NCBI RefSeq assembly: GCF_009856625.1
Contig: NZ_CP047241.1
Coordinates: forward strand, 1,550,001-1,614,000
DNA: 64,000 nucleotides
Direction: 5' to 3'
From: Aquitalea denitrificans
GTDB taxonomy: Bacteria > Pseudomonadota > Gammaproteobacteria > Burkholderiales > Chromobacteriaceae
The notes under the pieces were generated by a model. It was not told the DNA's origin, did not search any database, and worked only from the letters and a program-made list of their open reading frames with translations. Each line of letters starts with the position of its first letter. The stretch's first letter is position 1. Below, piece after piece: positions 52,087-61,562 of this stretch. The translations under genes and the position numbers were made by a program.

Positions 52087-52563
52087 GATGGCTCCTGGTG
52101 CTGTGAACGATGGCAGAGTGTCTGGAGCGGCAAGAGTTCCTGTTTTTTATCGTAGTAATGCTACATATATTCTTGCGCATCACCTGTAGTTAACATTCAC
52201 TATGAAAAACATTAATGTTTGAAACCGAACATATTAGCCTGCTCGTTACTGAGTGGCCTTATTCTGCGCGCGGGGTCGTTGTGCTGTTGCTGCAGGTGCT
52301 TGTGGCTTTGGCGGCAAAAGACGGCAGGTGCGCCTGCAAGGCATGCATTTTGCCTTTTTTGCTGCTATGGTGTTGATTATCAACAGGTCTGCGCATGCGG
52401 TGCCAGACGCCTTGCCGCTCAGGCGGGGGCTGGATTTTCCCTGTTGGGCAGTCAGGGCGCTTTGTGCGGTCCTGGTTTGATCTGCATCAAGCTGTTATTT
52501 TCGATATCGAATGTAGTATTGTTTCCATAGAGAACAATTTCGGGCTTCAATCAGGAGATAGTC
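52087..52563. promoter_or_regulatory. 477-bp intergenic region with perfect FNR box and pflB promoter
   Basis: No credible gene is seen; short plus-strand frames at 52219-52598 lack ribosome sites. TTGAT-CTGC-ATCAA at 52477-52490 is an exact FNR/ANR box. A possible -10 TAGTAT lies at 52514-52519, which would put the start near 52526 and centre the box about 42 bases upstream, the class II activation position. Confidence 0.8.
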
Positions 52564-54822
52564 ATGGAATCGATTGCTCAACAAGCCGTACAAGCTGACC
52601 CGTGGCGGGATTTTGCCGCCGGTGACTGGCAAACCCGTGTCGATGTACGCAACTTCATCCTGCGCAATTACCAACCATATGCTGGCGATGCCAGTTTCCT
52701 TGCCGCCGCTACCGAACGCACCCAGGCCTTGTGGGCTGCGCTGGGCGAATTGCTGAAACAGGAGCGGGAAAAGGGTGTGCTGGATGTATCGGCTGACCGT
52801 GGCACTTCCATTACCGCCCACGATGCGGGCTATATCGATCCCAAGCTGGAACTGATTGTCGGCCTGCAAACCGATGCCCCGCTCAAGCGCGCCATCATGC
52901 CAAACGGTGGTTTGCGCATGGTGGAAGCCGGGCTGGCTGCCTATGGCTTTACCCTGGACCCGGTGATCAAGGAAGTCTGGAGCAAATACCGCAAGAGCCA
53001 TAACCAGGGTGTGTTCGATACCTATACCCCGGAAATCCTGGCCGCGCGCAAATCCGGCATCATCACCGGCCTGCCGGATGCCTATGGCCGTGGCCGCATT
53101 ATTGGCGATTACCGTCGTGTCGCCCTGTACGGTACCGATTTCCTGCGCAAGGAACGCCAGCAAGCCTTCCATGAACTGGACGACGCCGTATTCACCGAAG
53201 ACGTGCTACGTCAGCGTGAAGAGCTGTCCGAACAATTCCGTGCGCTGGATGAGCTGCGCGAAATGGCAGCCAAGTACGGCTACGACATCAGCCGTCCGGC
53301 GGTAAATGCGCGCGAAGCCGTGCAATGGACCTACTTTGCCTACCTGGCGGCGGTGAAGGAGCAAAACGGTGCCGCCATGTCGCTGGGCCGCATTGCCACC
53401 TTCCTCGACATCTATATCCAGCGTGATCTGGCGGCAGGCATCCTGAACGAAGCACAGGCACAGGAGCTGATTGATGATCTGGTGATCAAGCTGCGCATCG
53501 TGCGCTTCCTGCGGACCCCGGAATACGACCAGCTGTTCTCCGGCGACCCCACCTGGGTGACCGAATCCATTGGCGGCATGGGTGAGGATGGCCGCACGCT
53601 GGTGACCAAAAACAGCTTCCGCTTCCTCAATACCCTGTACAACCTGGGGCCGGCACCGGAGCCCAACCTCACCGTATTGTGGTCCACCGCGCTGCCGCAG
53701 GGCTTCAAGGATTTCTGCGCCAAGGTGTCCATCGATACCAGCTCCATCCAGTACGAAAACGACGACCTGATGCGGCCCTACTGGGGCGACGATTACGGCA
53801 TTGCCTGCTGCGTGTCGGCCATGCGCATCGGCAAGCAAATGCAGTTCTTTGGTGCCCGTGCCAATCTGGCCAAGGCCATGCTGTATGCCATCAATGGCGG
53901 TCGCGATGAAAAGAGCGGTGCCGTGGTGGCGCATGGCTTTGAACCGATTACCGATGATGTGCTGGACTTTGACACGGTGATGGCCAGGTTTGACAAGATG
54001 ATGGACTGGCTGGCCGCCACTTATGTGAAAGCGCTCAACTGCATCCATTACATGCACGACAAATATGCCTACGAGCGTATCGAGATGGCGCTGCACGACC
54101 GTGACATCCTGCGCACCATGGCCTGCGGTATTGCCGGGCTGTCGGTGGCAGCGGATTCGCTGTCGGCCATCAAGCATGCGCGCGTGCATGTCATCCGTAA
54201 TGAAGACGGGCTGGCTGTGGATTACCGCATCGAGGGCGATTATCCGGCCTATGGCAATAACGACAACCGGGTGGACAGCATGGCAGTGTGGCTGACCGAA
54301 ACTTTCATGCAGAAGATCAAGGCCCAGCCGTATTTCTACCGCAATGCCACGCCCACCCAGTCGGTACTCACCATCACTTCCAATGTGGTGTATGGCAAGA
54401 AAACCGGTAACACCCCGTGCGGCCGTCGCGCTGGCGAGCCGTTTGCACCGGGTGCCAATCCGATGAACGGTCGTGACGTGCATGGTTTTGTTGCTGCCGG
54501 TGCCTCGGTGGCCAAGCTGCCCTATGCCGCCGCGCTGGATGGCATCAGCTGGACCGCATCGGCAACGCCGGATGCGCTGGGGCATACCGCAGAGGACCGC
54601 GTTGCCAATTTGTCGCATTGTCTGGATGGCTTTGCCGCTGCCGGCGGTTTCCATGTGAATGTGAACGTGTTCCGCCGTGAAACCCTGCTGGACGCCATGG
54701 AGCATCCGGAACTGTACCCGCAACTCACCATCCGCGTGTCCGGCTATGCGGTGAACTTCGTCAAACTGACGCGTGAACAGCAACTGGATGTGATCAACCG
54801 TACCTTCCACGGCAGCCTGTAA
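52564..54822 (+). CDS. pflB: Pyruvate formate-lyase
   Basis: Glycyl-radical enzyme that converts pyruvate and CoA to formate and acetyl-CoA without oxygen. The 752-residue protein has the catalytic Cys pair C415/C416 in IACCVSAMR and the radical glycine G727 in RVSGYAVNF, both at the expected spacing from E. coli PflB (C418/C419, G734). Its activator pflA follows after a terminator. The FNR box upstream points to oxygen control. It implies mixed-acid fermentation in a mostly respiratory lineage. Confidence 0.97.
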   Translation: MESIAQQAVQADPWRDFAAGDWQTRVDVRNFILRNYQPYAGDASFLAAATERTQALWAALGELLKQEREKGVLDVSADRGTSITAHDAGYIDPKLELIVGLQTDAPLKRAIMPNGGLRMVEAGLAAYGFTLDPVIKEVWSKYRKSHNQGVFDTYTPEILAARKSGIITGLPDAYGRGRIIGDYRRVALYGTDFLRKERQQAFHELDDAVFTEDVLRQREELSEQFRALDELREMAAKYGYDISRPAVNAREAVQWTYFAYLAAVKEQNGAAMSLGRIATFLDIYIQRDLAAGILNEAQAQELIDDLVIKLRIVRFLRTPEYDQLFSGDPTWVTESIGGMGEDGRTLVTKNSFRFLNTLYNLGPAPEPNLTVLWSTALPQGFKDFCAKVSIDTSSIQYENDDLMRPYWGDDYGIACCVSAMRIGKQMQFFGARANLAKAMLYAINGGRDEKSGAVVAHGFEPITDDVLDFDTVMARFDKMMDWLAATYVKALNCIHYMHDKYAYERIEMALHDRDILRTMACGIAGLSVAADSLSAIKHARVHVIRNEDGLAVDYRIEGDYPAYGNNDNRVDSMAVWLTETFMQKIKAQPYFYRNATPTQSVLTITSNVVYGKKTGNTPCGRRAGEPFAPGANPMNGRDVHGFVAAGASVAKLPYAAALDGISWTASATPDALGHTAEDRVANLSHCLDGFAAAGGFHVNVNVFRRETLLDAMEHPELYPQLTIRVSGYAVNFVKLTREQQLDVINRTFHGSL

Positions 54823-54844
54823 GCCAGTCACGGTTTGTCCACCC

Positions 54845-54880
54845 ACCCGCCCGCCGGCAGATGCTGACGGGCGGGTTTTT
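54845..54880 (+). terminator. Terminator between pflB and pflA
   Basis: Stem ACCCGCCCG / CGGGCGGGT with a 14-base loop and a five-T tail. It begins 22 bases after pflB and would lower pflA transcription relative to pflB, as fits a catalytic activator. Confidence 0.85.
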
Positions 54881-54894
54881 CATCGGGAGTTTTC

Positions 54895-55668
54895 ATGACC
54901 CAGCAGCATGTGGTGCATGTGCCGCTCAGTCAGGGTGAGCTGACCGGCTATGTCCACTCCACCGAAAGCGGTGCCGGAGTGGACGGGCCGGGCATGCGCT
55001 TTGTCTATTTCATGTCCGGCTGCCAGTTTCGCTGCCAGTACTGCCACAACCCGGACACCTGGAAGCTGCATGCGGGAAGGCAGTTGACGGTGGAACAGGC
55101 AGTGGCGGAAATCGCACCCTATGCCGGCTTTCTCAAATTTGCCGGTGGCGTGACTGTATCCGGTGGCGAGCCGCTGATGCAGGCAGAATTTGTCGGGGCA
55201 CTATTCACTGCCATCAAGCAGCGCTACGGCCTGCACACCGCGCTGGATACCCAGGGCTTCTTGCATGCCAATGTGGATGATGCCTGGTTTGACCAGGTCG
55301 ATCTGGTATTGCTGGACATCAAGCACAGCGACCCGGTGCGCTATCAGCTGATTACCGGACAGGCGCTACAGCCGACGCTGGATTTTGCCCAGCGGCTAAA
55401 GCGGCTGGGCAAGCCGATGTGGCTGCGCTATGTGCTGGTGCCGGGTTTGACGGATGGCGCGGCTGATATCGCCCGCCTGGCAGACTACGCAGCCAGTCTG
55501 GGCAGTATCGTGCAACGGGTGGAGGTTTTGCCCTTTCATCAGATGGGAGCAGCCAAATGGGCAGAACTTGGACTGGACTACCCGCTGGCCAACACCCCGG
55601 CCGCCGCTTCGGCGGCAGTGGATGCGGCCCGGGCCTTGTTTGCTGCGCGAGGGTTGACTGTCTGTTGA
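54895..55668 (+). CDS. pflA: Pyruvate formate-lyase activating enzyme
   Basis: Radical-SAM enzyme that installs the glycyl radical on PflB. The 257-residue protein has the iron-sulfur cluster motif C43-x3-C47-x2-C50 in CQFRCQYCHNP, the SAM-binding GGVTVSGGEPLMQ and LLDIKHSDP segments. Length equals the family norm. GGGAG lies 7 bases before ATG 54895. The pflB-pflA pair makes a complete system. Confidence 0.96.
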   Translation: MTQQHVVHVPLSQGELTGYVHSTESGAGVDGPGMRFVYFMSGCQFRCQYCHNPDTWKLHAGRQLTVEQAVAEIAPYAGFLKFAGGVTVSGGEPLMQAEFVGALFTAIKQRYGLHTALDTQGFLHANVDDAWFDQVDLVLLDIKHSDPVRYQLITGQALQPTLDFAQRLKRLGKPMWLRYVLVPGLTDGAADIARLADYAASLGSIVQRVEVLPFHQMGAAKWAELGLDYPLANTPAAASAAVDAARALFAARGLTVC

Positions 55669-55801
55669 GGCGGGTGGAGAACCAGGGTATGGGTTAAAGG
55701 TTCTGGCTATCTTTCCGAAACTTCTGATAGGTATTGTTTCTCAGCTCAGGATAATACGACGGGTAGGTCATTGAACAACCCTGAAATGATTGTCCGAAGC
55801 G

Positions 55802-56071
55802 ATGAATAAAGAACCGTGCAAAGCCGGCAAGCAAACCGGCAATCTGTCTTCCCGGGTGATCAGCGAACAGATCAGTACCCTGATCGACCGGCTTTCCAAA
55901 AAAGGCCAGTGCATCGTCATCTGGGAAAAGGAGCGCTTGCTGTTTTGCTCCATGGATAGTCGCAATGCCCAGCGCTACCTCGCCAAACCCACTTGCCTTG
56001 GGGTCTATGATGCTGATGTCACCTACTGGGATGTGCAGAAAGACCTTAAAGAAATCCTGCAGCGCAGTTGA
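55802..56071 (+). CDS. Small protein of unknown function (89 aa)
   Basis: Begins MNKEPCKAGKQTGNLSSRVI and contains a compact mixed region (LIDRLSKKGQCIVIWEKERL, LFCSMDSRNAQRYL, then VTYWDVQKDLKEILQ). It is likely to be a folded alpha/beta protein. No ribosome site is strong. A minus-strand frame of 140 codons overlaps it (55694-56116) but has a poorer composition and no ribosome site. Not recognised. Confidence 0.5.
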   Translation: MNKEPCKAGKQTGNLSSRVISEQISTLIDRLSKKGQCIVIWEKERLLFCSMDSRNAQRYLAKPTCLGVYDADVTYWDVQKDLKEILQRS

Positions 56072-56233
56072 TGGTGTATTGTGGCGAACCGGTGTGGCTG
56101 CGGTCGGCTGCATCATTCTGATTTACCCCTGTAGCCATATCCGGTACAGTCCGCCTTTTCCATCGTCAAGGCAGGCTTCTGACAGGAGGCTGCCAGCCGT
56201 CCCGTCAGTGAGTCCTGCCCTTATGCCGGGCTC

Positions 56234-56809
56234 ATGCACTACACCATTTTCGACACGCCAATCCTGCGCGACCTGATGCGCACCTTGTCCATTTTCCTGC
56301 TGCGCCTGCATGGTTGGCGCATTGATGGCAACTTTCCTGATCTACCCAAATACGTGCTGATTGCTGCACCGCATACCAGTAACTGGGATTTCCCGCTGAC
56401 GCTGGGCGTGTGCTTTGCCCTGCGTGCCAAGCTGTACTGGATGGGCAAGCACACTTTGTTCTGGGGGCCGATGGGACCGCTCATGCGCTGGTTGGGGGGG
56501 ATTCCGGTACTGCGCAGCCGCAGCAACTCGCTGGTGCAGCAGATGGTGGAGGTATACCAGCGTTCCGACAAGCTGGTGGTGGCCATTCCGCCGGAAGGCA
56601 CCCGTCAGCGTGTCAAGGAATGGAAGACCGGGTTTTACCACATCGCCTGCGGTGCGCAGGTGCCGGTGGCGCTGGCTTATATGGATTATGCACACAAGGT
56701 ATGCGGCTTCGGCCCGGTGTTTTATCCCTCTGGCGACATCGCGGTGGACATCCCGCAAATCCAGGCCTTTTATCAGGACAAGGTAGGGAAGTATCCTGAT
56801 CAGCACTAG
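56234..56809 (+). CDS. PlsC-like 1-acyl-glycerol-phosphate acyltransferase
   Basis: A 191-residue acyltransferase of the PlsC family. The catalytic HX4D is H47-TSNW-D52 and the later motif is PPEGTR. The HTSNWD form is typical of the small, soluble-like PlsC group rather than main phospholipid PlsC. The substrate could be lysophosphatidic acid or another acyl acceptor. It starts 162 bases after the small gene and is convergent with the lipoprotein gene, with a perfect inverted repeat between. Confidence 0.88.
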   Translation: MHYTIFDTPILRDLMRTLSIFLLRLHGWRIDGNFPDLPKYVLIAAPHTSNWDFPLTLGVCFALRAKLYWMGKHTLFWGPMGPLMRWLGGIPVLRSRSNSLVQQMVEVYQRSDKLVVAIPPEGTRQRVKEWKTGFYHIACGAQVPVALAYMDYAHKVCGFGPVFYPSGDIAVDIPQIQAFYQDKVGKYPDQH

Positions 56810-56884
56810 GCGGGGTCGTAAAAACACACCTTGCCATCCGCAGCTGTATCGAGAGAGTACTGGTTGCCGGATGCCTTGATCGGT

Positions 56885-56915
56885 ACAGGCCCGCAGGCAG
56901 TTGCTGCGGGCCTGT
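56885..56915. repeat. Perfect inverted repeat between convergent genes
   Basis: Twelve-base arms ACAGGCCCGCAG / CTGCGGGCCTGT with a seven-base loop. It lacks a T tract on either strand, so it may be a weak or factor-aided terminator. Confidence 0.7.
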
Positions 56916-56935
56916 TGCATGGTGACGGCTTGTTT

Positions 56936-57685
56936 TCAGGGAACGGGGGCTGCGCTGGTGGCTGCTTGCACCGGGATGAACTGCAGGAAGGGTGCGGCCA
57001 GCAAGGACTGGCCAAAGTCGATGGCGCTGCGGCGCAGCTTTTCATCGGACAGCTCGGCCAGCAACTCCAGCCGTGCAATGATCTTGGACATTTCGCGTTC
57101 AAAGCTCAGATTGCGCAGCTGTGGTGTGATTTCATTGGCCAGCAGCATGGGGCTGCCGTCCGGATTCTGCCTGCGCCCCAGCAGCCAGGAGGCCACTTCG
57201 ACATTGTAGGCGGCATTGGCCAGTTGCTGGGCATTCAGCCCGTGTACCAGATACAGTTCGGTACGACCACCATAAACCTCCACCAGCATGCTGCCCAGCC
57301 CGAATACCAGCGTACCTACGCGGTCGCCGCCAAATTGCGGATCAAAGGCAGTGCTTAGTGCGGCGGTGGAGCGCACCTGTCCCAGGCTGGGCAGGGGCTG
57401 ATTCTGCCGGATTGCGTTCATGACTTGGGAGATGGCGGCATCGCGGCTGCTGAAGCCTGCTTTTTGCCATTGCGACGGGTTGCGGCGATAAAGCTTGTCC
57501 AGCAAGGTTTGCAGGCTGGCCAGATTGTCGCGCATGGCCAGGTTGGCCATGCGATTGGCTGCGCTCTGACCCAGTTCGGCAGAGCTGAAATCGTCCCCCT
57601 TGACCGGTTTGCGTACTGGCGCGTTACTGCAGCCGGCCAGTAGCAGGCCCAGCAGCAAGAGTAGGGCAAAGCGTAGCATCTTCAT
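56936..57685 (-). CDS. Putative lipoprotein of unknown function
   Basis: A 249-residue exported protein with a clear signal and lipobox (FALLLLLGLLLAGCS). The mature part has ANRMANLAMRDNLASLQTLL, then NPSQWQKAGFSSRDAAISQV and VGTLVFGLGSMLVEVYGGRT. It has a helical character with no known motif. ATG 57685 was chosen as MKMLRFALLL; a longer frame is non-coding in type. It is followed on the minus strand only by the inverted repeat at 56885. Confidence 0.82.
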   Translation of the reverse strand: MKMLRFALLLLLGLLLAGCSNAPVRKPVKGDDFSSAELGQSAANRMANLAMRDNLASLQTLLDKLYRRNPSQWQKAGFSSRDAAISQVMNAIRQNQPLPSLGQVRSTAALSTAFDPQFGGDRVGTLVFGLGSMLVEVYGGRTELYLVHGLNAQQLANAAYNVEVASWLLGRRQNPDGSPMLLANEITPQLRNLSFEREMSKIIARLELLAELSDEKLRRSAIDFGQSLLAAPFLQFIPVQAATSAAPVP

Positions 57686-57764
57686 GGCTGTGCACGCCTG
57701 GCGTGTAAAAGTGAAGATGAGCCGTTTTACCCTGTTGCCTGCACTCAAGCAAGTAGGCCAGGTG

Positions 57765-58319
57765 TCAGGACTTGGTGGCGAACAGGGCGCGCCAGCCATC
57801 TACACCAAGGCGGGTGACTGTTTCGATATTTTTTTCGAAGATGGCTTCGGCGTCCGGAAAGGCTTCCACGGCCCGATCGATGCTGGCTTCGCGAATCAGG
57901 TGCAGAGTAGGCCAGGGCGAGCGGTTGGTGTAGTTGCTGACATCATTGATGCCGGTGCCGTCAAACTGGAATTTCGGATGGAAGCTGGCAACCTGCAGCT
58001 CTCCGTCCAGTTCCAGTTCTTCGACGATGGCGTCAGCGATATCCTGGAATTCGTTGAAATCCAGGAAGCGCTGCAATACATAAGGGTGTACCAGCAGGGT
58101 GGTATCGGTTTCTTCCGGGTCGGTATCGGCCAGCAGGCGCAGCTCACGCGCCAGCTCTTCGGCGAGTTGCGCCGGTTCCGTGGCGTCGCTTACGACAATG
58201 CGTACCTGGTTTTTGACATAAACCGATTTGGCAAAGGGGCAGAGATTCAGGCCGATGACGGCCTTTTCCAGCCATTCGCGTGTGCTGGTAATGGCTTCTT
58301 CGTGGGTTGGCGTTTGCAT
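57765..58319 (-). CDS. DUF1415 family protein
   Basis: A 184-residue protein of the DUF1415 family, known from many Proteobacteria without function. Recognisable are REWLEKAVIGLNLCPFAKSV at the N-terminus, LLVHPYVLQRFLDFNEF and ASFHPKFQFDGT, NRSPWPTLHLIREASIDRAV. The conserved Cys, His and Phe residues suggest an enzyme. ATG 58319 opens MQTPTHEEAI. It lies upstream of the lipoprotein gene on the same strand. Confidence 0.88.
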   Translation of the reverse strand: MQTPTHEEAITSTREWLEKAVIGLNLCPFAKSVYVKNQVRIVVSDATEPAQLAEELARELRLLADTDPEETDTTLLVHPYVLQRFLDFNEFQDIADAIVEELELDGELQVASFHPKFQFDGTGINDVSNYTNRSPWPTLHLIREASIDRAVEAFPDAEAIFEKNIETVTRLGVDGWRALFATKS

Positions 58320-58373
58320 GGTGCTAGGTCCGAATGGCTGGGGTGATATACGGCGGTGAAGCTTGGAAAACAA

Positions 58374-58397
58374 AAAACCCGGACGAGTCCGGGTTTT
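58374..58397. terminator. Intrinsic terminator of the cold-shock gene
   Basis: Eleven-base arms AAAACCCGGAC / GTCCGGGTTTT with a very short loop, 24 bases after the cold-shock stop, with T residues on the minus strand. Confidence 0.88.
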
Positions 58398-58421
58398 CAT
58401 CAGCGAGTAATCTTTAAAAGA

Positions 58422-58625
58422 TTACAGCGGCTGGATGTTGGAGGCTTGCTTGCCTTTCGGGCCATCGACGATGTCGAAGCTTACGCGCTGGTTTTCGGCC
58501 AGGGTGCGGAAGCCTTTGGCATTGATCTGGGAGAAGTGAGCGAATACGTCATCGCCACCTTCATCCGGAGTGATGAAGCCAAAACCTTTGGAGTCGTTGA
58601 ACCACTTAACGGTACCGGTTGCCAT
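58422..58625 (-). CDS. CspA-type cold-shock protein
   Basis: A 67-residue OB-fold RNA chaperone. RNP1 (KGFGFI) and RNP2 (VFAHF) are both present, as is the start MATGTVKWFND. ATG 58625 has GAGGA 9 bases upstream. About 245 bases separate it from the next gene upstream, enough for a long 5' leader such as those that regulate cspA by temperature, though I did not fold it. Confidence 0.96.
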   Translation of the reverse strand: MATGTVKWFNDSKGFGFITPDEGGDDVFAHFSQINAKGFRTLAENQRVSFDIVDGPKGKQASNIQPL

Positions 58626-58870
58626 TTTGTTTATCCTCAAAACGAGCAAGTTGATAAAACGCATGAAGTTCAAGGGAAATGGCGACTGAGGTACGGACTA
58701 AATGCCACTACGACAACTACACATCCACAACTTGAGCATCCTGCAGGCAGGCATACTGCCCATTGTTGCGAATGTTGGCAAGTATTTTCTGCGCGCTATC
58801 CGCCCCGTCTGTGATCAGTCCTGACCAAAAACATTGTATTGATTGTGGTTTATTTGGCCTGGTGACGGTT

Positions 58871-59470
58871 TTACGCGCCAAAAAATCCCTGTTTTTCTGC
58901 TTCGTCCAGCGCCTGCAGTAGCCACTGGCCTGCCAGTGGGCAGCCATCACTGACCTTGCTGGCAGCCATGGACAGTACCTGCTGCTTACTGACGCCGTTT
59001 TCACGCCAGCTTTGTCCCTGGCGGTTCAGGTTGAGCAGGATGGGCATCAGCCGGTCCATTGCACGGGCAAAGCGTGCTTCGGCACTCTGGCGTGCCTCGA
59101 ACTCCTGCCATAGTTCCACCAGCCCGGCAGCCTGTTGTTCTGGCAGCAGGCCGCAGATACGGCGTATGGCTGCCAATTCTTCAGCCTCGCGTTCGGCATT
59201 GTCGGTGGCGGCATAGACAATTACATCGCCGGTATCTATTTCTCCCAGATCGTGAATCAGCAGCATGCGGATGACTTTGTCGATATTCAGTGCCACCGGT
59301 GCATGTTCGGTCATGGCCAGGGCCAGCAAGGCGGCCTGCCAGCTGTGTTCCGCCGAGTTTTCATAGCGCTCGAGGCCGACTGGCTTGGTTTTGCGCAGTA
59401 CGGATTTGAGTTTGTCGACTTCCAGAATGAAGTCGATTTGCTGTTGCAAGGCAATGAAGGGGGCGGGCAT
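58871..59470 (-). CDS. HD-domain hydrolase (HDDC2/YfbR-like)
   Basis: A 199-residue protein with an HD phosphohydrolase core: H in SAEHSWQAALLAL, then LLIHDLGEID, the HD pair, and the later D in ARAMDRLMPILLN. This matches the HD_3 group (YfbR/HDDC2), mostly 5'-deoxynucleotidases. GGAG lies 9 bases before ATG 59470. It may be part of dNTP or nucleotide salvage, with dgt and ppnP elsewhere in the window. Confidence 0.85.
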   Translation of the reverse strand: MPAPFIALQQQIDFILEVDKLKSVLRKTKPVGLERYENSAEHSWQAALLALAMTEHAPVALNIDKVIRMLLIHDLGEIDTGDVIVYAATDNAEREAEELAAIRRICGLLPEQQAAGLVELWQEFEARQSAEARFARAMDRLMPILLNLNRQGQSWRENGVSKQQVLSMAASKVSDGCPLAGQWLLQALDEAEKQGFFGA

Positions 59471-59609
59471 GGCTGGATACTCCGGCAAAGTCACGGGAAA
59501 GGCGCACATGATACTCCGCTGTTTTTGACACGCGGCAAGGGATTGAATCGGTTGGAGTCAATCTGATGATTTATAGTGCAATGACATCTGGTCACACCGT
59601 GAGCATGCC

Positions 59610-60710
59610 ATGAGCGAAGAAGAGCAATTGCTGTTTGTGCGGGAAGACGCGGAAGGCTTTCAGGATTTCCGCGATGTGCTGTCCGATTACGCGCCGCAGA
59701 TTGAAAAGCTGGCTTCACAGCTGAGCCAGAACCCGCGCTCGCCCGAGTTGATTGGCGATCTGTTTCGCCTGGTCCACACGATAAAAGGCGATGCGGGTCT
59801 GTGCCGGGTGATGTTTGTGGTGCCGTTTGCCCATGCGCTGGAAGGATTGCTGGCACGTTTGCGCAGTGGCGAGCTGGTGTATCAGGAAGTCATGGGTGAT
59901 GTGCTGCTGCTGGTGCTCGATCGGCTGGACCTGGTGATGGCTCAGGTTGCCGGTGCTCGCAAGGTGGATGTGGCACAGATGCATAATCTGCTAGATGCAC
60001 TGTGCTCGCTGGAAAGTGCGCCATTGCCTTCAGTGCTGGCCACCTGTTCACGGCTGATTGCGGCCATGGTTGGTGCGCAGGGTAGCAGCGATGCGCCGGT
60101 GGCGGTGGCTGCCGGCAAATCGGTGGCGCAGTCGCGTCAGCAGGACATGCTGCTGTTTCGTACGCTGGCTTTCCAGCTGGAACAGCGCATGCCGGAATTT
60201 GTTGGCCGTACCGAGCGCAATTTGCGGCTGGCACTGGAACTGAATCGCCAGGCGGGCGGCTGGGTGGATGCCGAACAGCTGGAGGCAGCCGTGTACATGC
60301 ACGATGTCGGCATGATGTTTCTGCCCGAACAAGTGTGGCTCAAGCTGGGTAGCATCAGCGAAAACGAACGCCGCCTGATGGTACTGCACCCGGCTTGGGT
60401 GGCCGGCCTGATGGGGCGTATGCCTGGCTGGGAGGGGGCTGCGTTGATGGTGATGCAGCACCACGAAACACCGGATGGTGAGGGTTATCCATACGGCCTC
60501 GCCAGCGGCGAGATCTGCCAGGGAGCGCGCATTCTGGCGCTGGTGGATGCCTTCGAGGCCGTGATGCTCAAGCATGCCCATCGCGGGCAGCGCCGCTCCA
60601 TGCTGCGCGCGGCCGCCGAGCTGAATGCGGCGGATGATCAATTCGAGCGTGCCTGGCTTGATCCCTTCAATCAGGTGCTGCGCCGCATGCTGGAGCAGGC
60701 GGCAAGCTAA
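59610..60710 (+). CDS. Hpt / HD-GYP domain protein
   Basis: A 366-residue signalling protein. Residues about 15-115 are a histidine phosphotransfer domain with H56 in LVHTIKGDAG. Residues about 175-365 are an HD-GYP phosphodiesterase: YMHDVGMMFLP, then HPAWVAGLM, HHETPDGEGYP and ALVDAFEAVML. The HD pair and the GYP-type motif are intact, so it probably breaks down c-di-GMP under phosphorelay control. There is no kinase beside it. It is convergent with the dienelactone hydrolase gene. Confidence 0.88.
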   Translation: MSEEEQLLFVREDAEGFQDFRDVLSDYAPQIEKLASQLSQNPRSPELIGDLFRLVHTIKGDAGLCRVMFVVPFAHALEGLLARLRSGELVYQEVMGDVLLLVLDRLDLVMAQVAGARKVDVAQMHNLLDALCSLESAPLPSVLATCSRLIAAMVGAQGSSDAPVAVAAGKSVAQSRQQDMLLFRTLAFQLEQRMPEFVGRTERNLRLALELNRQAGGWVDAEQLEAAVYMHDVGMMFLPEQVWLKLGSISENERRLMVLHPAWVAGLMGRMPGWEGAALMVMQHHETPDGEGYPYGLASGEICQGARILALVDAFEAVMLKHAHRGQRRSMLRAAAELNAADDQFERAWLDPFNQVLRRMLEQAAS

Positions 60711-60716
60711 GCGGTT

Positions 60717-61562
60717 TCAGCGTACCGCCATACCGTGGCTGTCCAGCCAGGTTTGCATGCGCTGCCAGCCATCCTGTGCTGCCGCTGCATTATATGAAGG
60801 GCGGTAGTCGGCATTGAAGGCGTGTCCGGCTTGTGGATACACCACGATCTGCGAGCCGCTGTGGCCTTGTTGCAAGGCATTGCGCATGGTGTTGACACTG
60901 TCTTGCGGGATGCTGCCATCCTGTCCGCCATACAGGCCGAGTACCGGTACGGCAAGATTGGCGGCAAGGTCAACGGGCTGGCTTGGCGTCATCGGGTCGT
61001 GCTCGCCCACCAGCTTGCCATACCAGGCAATGCCGGCCTTCAAGTCGGGGTTGTGGCTGGCGTATAGCCAGCTGATGCGTCCACCCCAGCAGAAGCCGGT
61101 GATGGCCGCCCGCTTCACGTCTCCGCCATGCAGACCGGCCCAGGCCAGGGTGGCGTCCAGATCTTGCATGACCTGCTGGTCCGGTACCTTGCTGACAATC
61201 GTGCTGATGATGGTGGTGATGTTGCTGCTTTCTGCTGGATTGCCCTGCCGGAAATACAGCTCCGGGGCAATGGCCAGATAGCCTAGTTTGGCCAGACGGC
61301 GACAGATATCACGGATATGCTCGTGCACACCAAAGATTTCCTGTACCACCAGCATGATGGGCATGCCGGTTGTCTGGCCGGCAGGATGGGCAAAGTAGAC
61401 AGGCAGAATGCCATCATCCAGTGCAATGCCGGTCAGGCCGGTATCCAGTGACAGGGTGTCGGTGATGATGCTGCTGGCGGCGACAGGCTGTACCGCCAGG
61501 GCGAAGCCGGCAGCCAGTGCACCTTTGAGGAAGTCACGACGTGGTGGGTCGAATGCTTGCAT
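60717..61562 (-). CDS. Tat-exported dienelactone hydrolase-like protein
   Basis: A 281-residue alpha/beta hydrolase of the DLH family with an N-terminal twin-arginine signal (RRDFLKGALAAGFALAV), so it is likely exported folded. The DLH triad is C158 in ITGFCWGG, D in YGGQDGSIP and H in QAGHAFNA. The conserved E near VVQEIFG is present. The native substrate is unknown. It is convergent with the Hpt/HD-GYP gene by 6 bases. Confidence 0.9.
   Translation of the reverse strand: MQAFDPPRRDFLKGALAAGFALAVQPVAASSIITDTLSLDTGLTGIALDDGILPVYFAHPAGQTTGMPIMLVVQEIFGVHEHIRDICRRLAKLGYLAIAPELYFRQGNPAESSNITTIISTIVSKVPDQQVMQDLDATLAWAGLHGGDVKRAAITGFCWGGRISWLYASHNPDLKAGIAWYGKLVGEHDPMTPSQPVDLAANLAVPVLGLYGGQDGSIPQDSVNTMRNALQQGHSGSQIVVYPQAGHAFNADYRPSYNAAAAQDGWQRMQTWLDSHGMAVR

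Noticed and set aside
52219..52598. Short frames before pflB
   Set aside because: They overlap the FNR box and promoter, have Cys-rich shadow composition and no ribosome site.
53206..54846. Open frame of 546 codons opposite pflB
   Set aside because: Antisense shadow of a fully conserved enzyme; no ribosome site and no recognisable motif.
55694..56116. Minus-strand frame of 140 codons overlapping the small plus-strand gene
   Set aside because: No ribosome site, poorer composition, and it would converge into pflA without terminator; the plus-strand 89-residue frame looks more protein-like.
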